DNA of 64,000 nucleotides from Brienomyrus brachyistius (lineage: Eukaryota > Chordata > Actinopteri > Osteoglossiformes > Mormyridae), in assembly GCF_023856365.1 (NCBI RefSeq), contig NC_064543.1, positions 2,439,952 to 2,503,951 of the forward strand, written 5' to 3'. This document shows, piece after piece, positions 57,096 through 64,000 of the stretch; position 1 is the first letter of the stretch; every line of letters starts with the position of its first letter. The notes beneath the pieces are model-generated. The model ran no database searches. It was not told where the DNA came from and saw only the letters and a program-made list of their open reading frames with translations. Position numbers and translations under genes: made by a program.

Positions 57096-57288
57096 CCTTT
57101 TGGAGGGGCTGCAGCGGGGCGTCTGGCCCCTTCATGTGGCCGCCATGCAAGGAGAACTTGTCTTACTCACCCGCCGGACTGAAAAAGCAGTTGTTCAAAA
57201 GATGAAATGCGTCGGATTCCTCGCGTCTCATGCAGGCTGCCAGTGTCCTGTGGCCCTAGTGCGTCTGGTTTTCCTCCTGGGCGTGTCG
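57096..57288 (+). CDS. Candidate exon with an ankyrin-like motif in CpG-rich DNA
   Basis: A strong acceptor (CTCCCCTTGTTTTGCAG) ends at 57095 and a good donor (TCG/GTAAGCC) follows 57288. The 193 bp between them are open in the frame that reads LLEGLQRGVWPLHVAAMQGE and LVLLTRRTEKAVV. G-x-x-PLHVAA-x-x-G-x-L-x-x-L matches the core of an ankyrin repeat, but only a single such unit is visible and the remainder (QCPVALVRLVFLLGVS) does not continue the pattern. The segment has about a dozen CpGs, unlike its surroundings. The same frame is open back to 56944, so splice sites and motif may be coincidental. No partner exon was seen. Confidence 0.25.
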
Positions 57289-57348
57289 GTAAGCCTGTGT
57301 GGGGACCTCTTCGGTTTCCTGTCTTACTTACGGTATTTCCTTTCGTGA

Positions 57349-59739
57349 CATGTGAGCAATATAACGCATTACTTCACATTACAAACCTGTACACATTACT
57401 TTCCTTTTGTGAAAAAAAATGTTTCCGTATCAGTGGTTTAATACGACCTCTTAAAGGCCGCAGTTCATCATTTTTGATATCTTTATTATGCCAGGTGGCC
57501 TGTGACTATGATTTACTGCCGGCGGTGAGTATAATAGCAAGTAAATGACCACTATACCACACGGAATAACTGTCATTATGTTGTTGAACTTTTTGTCAAT
57601 TTGTTTTGCCATGGTTGTACTTTATTAATTCAACAAGGCTCATTTACTGTATGAGTGAATAATGACAAGGGAACACACTACTGAGTGTTAAAGCTCCTAT
57701 AAGAGGAGAAGGATGAGGAGCACTCCTTACTGGTTATGCTGGTGACCAGTTTGAACTCGAGCTATCATGTAACCGCTGAATCTGTTATTCTATCACAGGT
57801 GTAACAATAGAGTGGTATAGGTTTAATTACAACATTGGTAGGACACAAATCAGCTCTGAACACACAGTACTGCCATAATATCGGTGCAGACATCTCCCTA
57901 CCATCCATACCCAAATCTACGCCCTTGTCACAATAGGTATGAGAAAAGGGGTCCAATAAGATGTAAAAAAACATACTTAAGTACCTGATTTCACAGTCAT
58001 TTCTGATAGAGTTGGAACCCATTAAGTGAGATGATACACACTCATCTACAGAGTGTCAATGTCTCAAGAAATGTTAAAGCACTTATTGAATAAAAAAAGC
58101 AATGTAGAATTTGTTCAACACTTAGTCACTGTTACCACCTGCTGCCTCAAAAATGCTAACTTATTATTTAGAAAATGTACATGAGCAGACACACACACAC
58201 ACACAGACGGCTCATATGAAACACTTTCTAAATAATGTTCCATAGAATGCAGTTTTTAGGGCTAAATTATAGAATATAGAATAATTCATACTTCACTAAA
58301 GACAACGAATCTAGTTTAAGGAATCAAATTGTTTTTCTGCTCAACCTTTTGATTAGCAAGTACTTCTTTAATTTGTATCAGCATTATGATGTGGGTTTTC
58401 ATGTAACAACAACAACAATAATAATAATAATAATAACCATTTTTAGTTTTTATTTATGCATCACCTTTGTCACACTCAAGGACGCTTTACAATAGATACA
58501 ATCCAACACAGAAAAACCATCTTGTTCTGAACAGTTTGAAAGACCCAAACAAAAAGGAATCTTTCCGCAACAATTGATCGCAAAAAGCGTCAAACTATTA
58601 AGGACTTGAGGCCATATCAAGTGACTCAGCAGCTTCGTAATTTTATTTCTCGGCCACAGCCTTTGGAGAAATGAAATAACGGCGAGATCAGTTCAACGTC
58701 AGCATCGGACAGCCTCAGAAAGCATTAGCAGAGTTCACTCAGTTTAGCGTGTGACTCATTGTCCAGCTGGATATGGATGGTTTTTGGAATATAGATCAGC
58801 ACTATAGGCAGCGCCATAGACAAACCCAGAACAGTACATTGGCCAATTGCTTCATCCATCCTCCTCTTCCACCTCCTCTGTGATTATCACCTTGCTAATC
58901 AATGAGTGTCCACCCCCTTAGTTTAATACTTCCAGCTTCACCAATGCTGCCCGATACCATCAGCACACTGCTGAAAATAACAAGCAAGAAGACAACTATT
59001 CCAGCTCAGTTTGACCAGTAATACACTGTGTTATTGTATTTAGGATGTTTCAAGAATAAAAAAAAAAAAATTTACTTATATGAGTATTTTTTTGTGTTCG
59101 AAGTCAAGAAATACACACCCACCATCTCCTTTGATGCTAATTCCTCCACACACTCCATGATCTGTCTCGGTAATTTAGTTGAATTAAATGAAACTGAAAT
59201 TTGATCAGTAGAGTTTACAGTCACAGAATGCATTGCTGTAGATGGATCCTTAGGAGTAGACCACTTGCTGTTATGAAGCAATTGTGACATATTTTTAAAC
59301 AAACAGGCAGACGTCCTTAGGAATATAAAGTGAAGAAGATTCTATCATTTTAGTCTTGGCTTATTTCCGTGTATCACTTTCAGTGTCTGTCCACTGCAGC
59401 TGCATTTGCAATGAGGTTATGCAGATAATGTTATATGTCTAGGGAAACTACTTGTTGTGGGATTAGTAATCAGACAATGGAACAGCAACGGCTGTAGGCT
59501 ATATTTAGGTTGGCTTATTGATTAGTGTTGGAAGAAAGGTTAAAACTGCTTCAGGGAGTCTTAAAGTCCTGAAACAAACAGTTTTCTGAAGCAAAGATTT
59601 GTTACCTTGCATCTTCTGGTGTGTCTCCTACATGTTCTTTCCGGCAGGATTTGATTGTCTCCTTTATGCCCTTAAACCCAGACTGAGCGAAGGATGATAC
59701 CAAAGGCTTAACCCTTGATTTACCACTGTACCCTAGTCC
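57349..59739. other. No gene recognised; short microsatellites
   Basis: There is a CA run at 58188-58204 and an AAC/AAT run at 58407-58436. No domain or transposon end was recognised. Confidence 0.4.

Positions 59740-59784
<45 letters not shown>
59740..59784. repeat. CA microsatellite followed by TA units
   Basis: About fifteen CA units then about six TA units. Confidence 0.9.
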
Positions 59785-60123
59785 CTATAATAATGTTTCA
59801 GTGTTTGTCTTCTTCAGTATACCGTGTCCTTGGTTAGGCGAATGTAACGTTATACATTTCAGAGAATGTCAGGAAATATCTTTTCAGTTTTTATATAGTT
59901 GTCCATAAAAGCATGAGACATCAATTCACATGTAAATACAAAATGTATTTTAAATATATAAGTATACGTGCATTCACATCTCACTCTAAAGGAGCAGCCT
60001 GTTAGTTATTCACAAATCCGTGGACGAATACACCAGACAAACATCGCAGAACAAATAATTATGACATCTTGCAGTATTTAGCATTTTGCAGGTAGGAGCT
60101 ACGTTTGGTCACAAAAAGCCTGG

Positions 60124-60305
60124 AGCCAGTTTCAGGAAGTAAAACAAAGTATGAAAAAGCAGTATGCAGGATGCGCCTCCATCACAGGGCACATGCACAC
60201 ACAAACACACACGCAAACACAAACACACACGATGGACAATTTAAGTACAAATTTGCTTAGCTATATGCTTTTGGAATATCGGAGTACCCCGACAAAAGAT
60301 TCATA
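60124..60305 (-). mobile_element. Degenerate SINE middle fragment, antisense
   Basis: GCCTCCATCACAGGGCACAT, a CA-rich stretch, GATGGACAATTTAAG and GGAATATCGGAGTACCCCG follow the order of the antisense SINE central region (count, spacer, 'tactccggtttcc' complement). Confidence 0.5.
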
Positions 60306-61144
60306 CTTCACACACAGACTACCCACTGCTTTGCCATACCACTTTTGTGAGAGATATATTAGTAGTATGTAAGTATACACTACAAGTGTATACTGTAAAA
60401 TTATAGAGGTATGTAAATGGTGTACACTATACATTAACCCAGGCATGCTGATGGCAATTTGAATACTACCGTATACATGGAGACAGACTTCTTGATGGTG
60501 AAGTTCACACTTGACACTGGATATAGAGCATAATTATGGAGAAGTGCTCTAAATATCATTTGAAATGTGCTCATGGGAAATTTATGTATTGATATAGTTG
60601 ATGAGGAACTGTGTAGTGTAGTTTGCTGGAGTTGGTAGGTTATTATTTTTTATTATTTAGGCTCTTAGACCACGGAGCACTGGAGTGACGCACTGGGCTC
60701 CTCCAGAGAGCGCCCGCTACGCACCTCAAGCGCCTTCCTGGGTGAGAGCTTTTCAAAGGGAACCAATGAGACGTGCTTTGCGTCTTTTAAGATCCAAACA
60801 GCCGCATGAGTCATACCCTTACACAACACGGAGCCTATGGTCTCCGTGCTTTCAAGTCTCCTGTCTCTGAGACACAGTCCCAAAGGTCGCTTGATCGTCC
60901 TCTTCCACTGTTTCTGTTTCCATCTTGAAATGACATGAGTCACTGTACCATTTTTTTTTTTTTTTTTTTGCGATTTCTGAAATTTCTGAAACTCACACTC
61001 ATAAAAAATGTGTTTTTAAGACAAACCAGTGCATGAATTGGGTTCAGTCTAGGATCATGCAGCCGTCGTGCCGAGCAGATGCACAGGCCTCCTTTGAAAA
61101 TGCAGCCGGATTTCGCAGAAATTTTTTAACTCTCCGTGGTGTCA
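60306..61144. other. No gene recognised; poly-T run
   Basis: There is a run of 19 T at about 60951-60969. No transposon ends or domains were recognised. Confidence 0.4.
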
Positions 61145-61335
61145 GTTCCTGGGGTTAGTTCCAGGGGACATGGGGCACAAGATAGGGGAACAAACGAATC
61201 GGATGACATACCGGCACAGGACACACACCCTCACATACAATGGGAAATTTTGAGATGCAAATTTGTACGTACTATTTGAATATAGGAGGACAACGGAATT
61301 CCAAGACAAAATTCACACAACATGGGGAGAGCATT
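61145..61335 (-). mobile_element. Degenerate SINE middle fragment, antisense
   Basis: GGCACAGGACACACACCCTC, GAATATAGGAGGACAACGGA and CAACATGGGGAGAGCATTCC follow the antisense SINE order, strongly diverged. Confidence 0.45.
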
Positions 61336-61820
61336 CCGACCAGTGTCCATCCTGACCTGAGAGTTGGGTTTGCTGTGGAAGTCTTCAGGTCTAGTGGGAG
61401 TGATTAATGCATGCCACAGCAGCATGTGAGCGTGTCTGCAGTGATGACTCATCGTCTCCAGCATTATTTTACCATCTTCCTCCCCTCTGTTGTGGAGGGA
61501 GGGGTGTTGTGTTATTTTTGATATTAATTATGGTTACTTTAAGCTGAACAGACCAAAATTACATTTACCTGAATATTAAATATATCATGACTATTTTCTT
61601 TGAATATTGAAGAATAATATCTCACTTTTAGGTATTACTTAGATATAAGTACAGAATGTAGACTGGAAATATATATACAGACAGACAGATGTGTACATGC
61701 ATTACACACAACGGTAAATTAATTATTAGTTCATATCCCATATACTTTGTTACGCCTTCCGGTAGGTCTGGTCATTCTTATTTTAGAAATCATGCAAAAA
61801 AGGAGGCAGCATCACAAAGA

Positions 61821-62072
61821 GGTAGTATAGCAACTAAGATTGTATAGTTGTTTTAGTAGTATAGTCATTAAGGTAGTATAATTGTTTTAGTAGTATAGTC
61901 ATTACGGTACTATAGTTGTTTTAGTAGTATAGACATTAAGATAGTATAATTGTTTTAGTAGTATAGTCATTACGGTACTATAGTTGTTTTAGTAGTATAG
62001 ACATTAAGATAGTATAATTGTTTTAGTAGTATAGTCATTAAGGTACTATAGTTGTTTTAGTAGTATAGACAT
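61821..62072. repeat. AT-rich 34-bp minisatellite with dimeric higher-order structure
   Basis: Units start with TTGTTTTAGTAGTATAG at 61848, 61882, 61916, 61950, 61984, 62018 and 62052, exactly 34 bp apart. Odd units end in a GTATAA type and even units in a CTATAG type. From 61882 the true period is thus 68 bp (A/B dimer), amplified about three times. A partial unit precedes 61848. Confidence 0.95.
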
Positions 62073-62640
62073 TAATAAACTGGTTCAAACCTCAGATAAT
62101 CTGACACTTAACAAAACAAACACACAAAAAAATGTTAAAGGAGTTTTGGATTGAAGCACCATCAAAGCAACTTAATGGAGTGTAATTATTACTGAGGCTC
62201 AGTTAGCATCCTGCAGCGGCTTCCTGCTACCTGGTGGTAACCAGCACTGAGCAGTGGCTGCTTGTGCTGCAGGAAGTAAGGGCTGCCTCCTCTGCTCATG
62301 GAGGGAAGGACTTGCCACAATCCCTCCAGTGTCTGCCTATTCATGGGCATAGCCCTAGCTGCTAGTGCCTTCTCTTTACTACTTACAATCCCCCAATTAG
62401 TCACACTAATGGCCCGTTTAGCCGCATATAATGGGTATTATATCACATGAGATCCTTAGGAAGAAACTTTCAGGGCAGTAATAAGGTGACCTGCCTTCTC
62501 CGCGCCCCACCTCTTACTTATCTGTGCCTTACTTTATGCCAGGGGGAGATTTAATCTGTGTCAAATGAGATCCCATGTCAACCGTCAGAACCAATCCGTT
62601 GGGCTTATCTGAGAAGAAACAGGCACTAGCTTCTTTCATT
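62073..62640. other. No gene recognised
   Basis: No repeats or domains were recognised. Confidence 0.4.
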
Positions 62641-62642
62641 TA

Positions 62643-63043
62643 CAATACCAGTCAAAGGTCTGGACACACCTGCTTTTGTCGCTATTTATCTATGTTTTTC
62701 CACCTTATAGTAAAACACCTCAAGGCAAGTAATCCATTTCAAAAATTGCAACGACAAAGAGAAGTGTTCAACATCTCATTTTTTTTTCAAATTTTAGACC
62801 CTTCAAAATAGCCCTCTTTTGCTTCAATGACAGCATTGTAGGCTCTCGGCAATCTTTCAACCAGCTTCTGGATGTAGCACCTGGAATGCTTCTACAACAG
62901 TGCTGAAGAAGTTTCCGCAAGTAATGGGCACAGGCTGAACACCTTGCCCTTGCTCTTCGATCCAACTTATCCCGAACCAGCTCTGTAGGGTCATCATCTG
63001 AAATGGTTTTCATTAAGTTTGTCCAGACATTTGACTGGTACAG
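62643..63043 (-). mobile_element. Compact Tc1-like deletion derivative with both ends
   Basis: The left terminus CAATACCAGTCAAAGGTC and the right terminus GACATTTGACTGGTACAG are complementary over about 23 bp, with flanking TA at 62641-62642 and 63044-63045. On the minus strand the last part of a Tc1 transposase is still open over about 75 residues: DPTELVRDKLDRRARARCS, then LRKLLQHCCRSIPGATSRSW, then LSLKQKRAILKGL. That corresponds to the region just after the third catalytic acid to near the C-terminus. The DNA-binding and most catalytic parts are deleted, leaving a 401-bp internally deleted element that would need transposase from elsewhere to move. Confidence 0.85.
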
Positions 63044-63112
63044 TACATTCCATTTACAGTATGTAGCAGATAATTTTTTCCAAAATGACATACATTTTTT
63101 GAGAAGGCTGGG

Positions 63113-63258
63113 TTATACTGTTGTTAGCAGTTTGTGTTAAGGGTCTTGCTTAAGGGCTCAATAATTAAATGAGTTCGCTGAACCTGGGATTCAAACCGGC
63201 GACTTTCCGAACATAAGTACAAGTCTTCAACTCGCCAAGCCACATGGCGCCTACCCTT
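63113..63258 (-). mobile_element. Second SINE family copy
   Basis: GTTAAGGGTCTTGCTTAAGG, the B-box complement GGGATTCAAACCGGCGAC and the end CAAGCCACATGGCGCC are in the family order. Confidence 0.65.
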
Positions 63259-63905
63259 TGGAATGGAATGTTCTGCTGAGAAATGTCTCAAAATATAACA
63301 AGCAGAATGGGAATATTAACAAAAAGAAGCAAGAAAAGCAATTGCTCACCCAAAAAAGGAGCAAGTAGAAAGATAACAGGAAACAAGCCGTCCTCATCAT
63401 TCAGTGAATACTTGTGGGAAATATGACCGTGTCTGCAAGGTCACGATCACCACCTAGCCACCACACATGCATGTTCTTGTGTTTTTTATGAATCCACAAG
63501 AGAGTTTATTGAAAGTGCACAGATTCATTCTTAAATTGTACTATTACAAACCGTTTCCCACAATTACATCCTTCATCTAATTTTCAGTCATGGTTTTCAG
63601 GCTGCCTCTGACATATCTTCTTTGCAGGAAGCTGTAGTCACCCTACAACTGCGCTTTGTCAAAGGGAGAAAAAAAATAAACAGAGCTGGTTTTCTCTGAG
63701 AGAGCGCCAGACTCAAACTTCTTGCACATCATAACAAATCAACGCATTGTGCCATTAAGGGGGTCTCTATTGGTGTTGATTACTATGTCCCGGATCTCTG
63801 AGCATCACTTGGAATTGCTTGCAAGAGTCCCTTGTTTGCACACTATAATTACTCATGCTCAAAAATAAGAAACATACTGCGGGAATGAAATGAAAGTATA
63901 TAGTG
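63259..63905. other. No gene recognised
   Basis: No repeats or domains were recognised. Confidence 0.4.
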
Positions 63906-64000
63906 TGTCAGGATGAGATACTCATGAGAGGCAGGGGGGCCTCGGCGTGAGACACTTTATTGACAACAAAAGAAAACACAACGAAGTACTCAAAATAAGG
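63906..64000 (-). mobile_element. Probable LTR edge, continuing beyond the window
   Basis: TGTCAGGATGAGATACTC at the start, read on the minus strand, gives an LTR-like end ...CCTGACA. A polyadenylation signal AATAAA on the minus strand (63956-63961) lies about 50 bp inside, the usual arrangement of the R/U5 region. The other end is outside the window. Confidence 0.45.

Noticed and set aside
59072..59302. 76-residue minus-strand frame with plausible composition
   Set aside because: No acceptor/donor pair of good quality and no recognised motif; not enough to call an exon.

Overview
The window reads as vertebrate, almost certainly teleost fish, nuclear DNA that is non-coding for nearly its whole length. 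Three things support this. There are no long open frames, operons or ribosome-binding sites. There are many CA, GATA and ATT microsatellites and long G or C runs. The repeats are of kinds typical of fish: a Rex3-like RTE retrotransposon, several Tc1 transposons, hAT-type and other MITEs, and tRNA-derived SINEs ending in an ATGG tail. No complete protein-coding gene, rRNA, tRNA gene or CRISPR array is visible. The piece probably lies in an intergenic region or a large intron.

Layout. 1-4 kb: a decayed LINE reverse-transcriptase tail, a foldback MITE, a roughly 160-bp block present twice, and a hairpin-rich repeat set between CA tracts. 4-8.5 kb: mostly featureless. 8.5-12.5 kb: an old degenerate tandem array, a small CpG-dense patch, two MITEs with intact termini, and GATA and poly-G tracts. 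15-25 kb: several SINEs, the Rex3-like fragment (19.2-20.1 kb), and a fossil exon on the minus strand beside a SINE (21.5-21.7 kb). 27-33 kb: Tigger-like ends, two separate fragments of one Tc1 family, and more foldback MITE copies. 34.7-35.2 kb: a striking minisatellite of exactly 16 units of 34 bp, open in all three forward frames. 37-43 kb: SINEs, a solo LTR with a 5-bp target duplication, and a second hairpin-rich repeat copy. 45-55 kb: a Tc1 relic carrying a nested SINE, a candidate exon with good splice sites (47.5-47.75 kb), a hAT MITE with a perfect 8-bp duplication, a young SINE and an old hAT element. 57 kb: a second candidate exon in CpG-rich DNA. 60-64 kb: an AT-rich 34-bp minisatellite with dimeric higher-order structure, a compact Tc1 deletion derivative, and the edge of an LTR running out of the window.

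I do not see a new multi-gene system. The items most worth following up are the two candidate exons, the fossil exon at 21.5 kb, the three-frame-open minisatellite, and the transposon copies whose ends and target duplications can be read exactly. Family names rest on recognition by eye and were not checked by any search.
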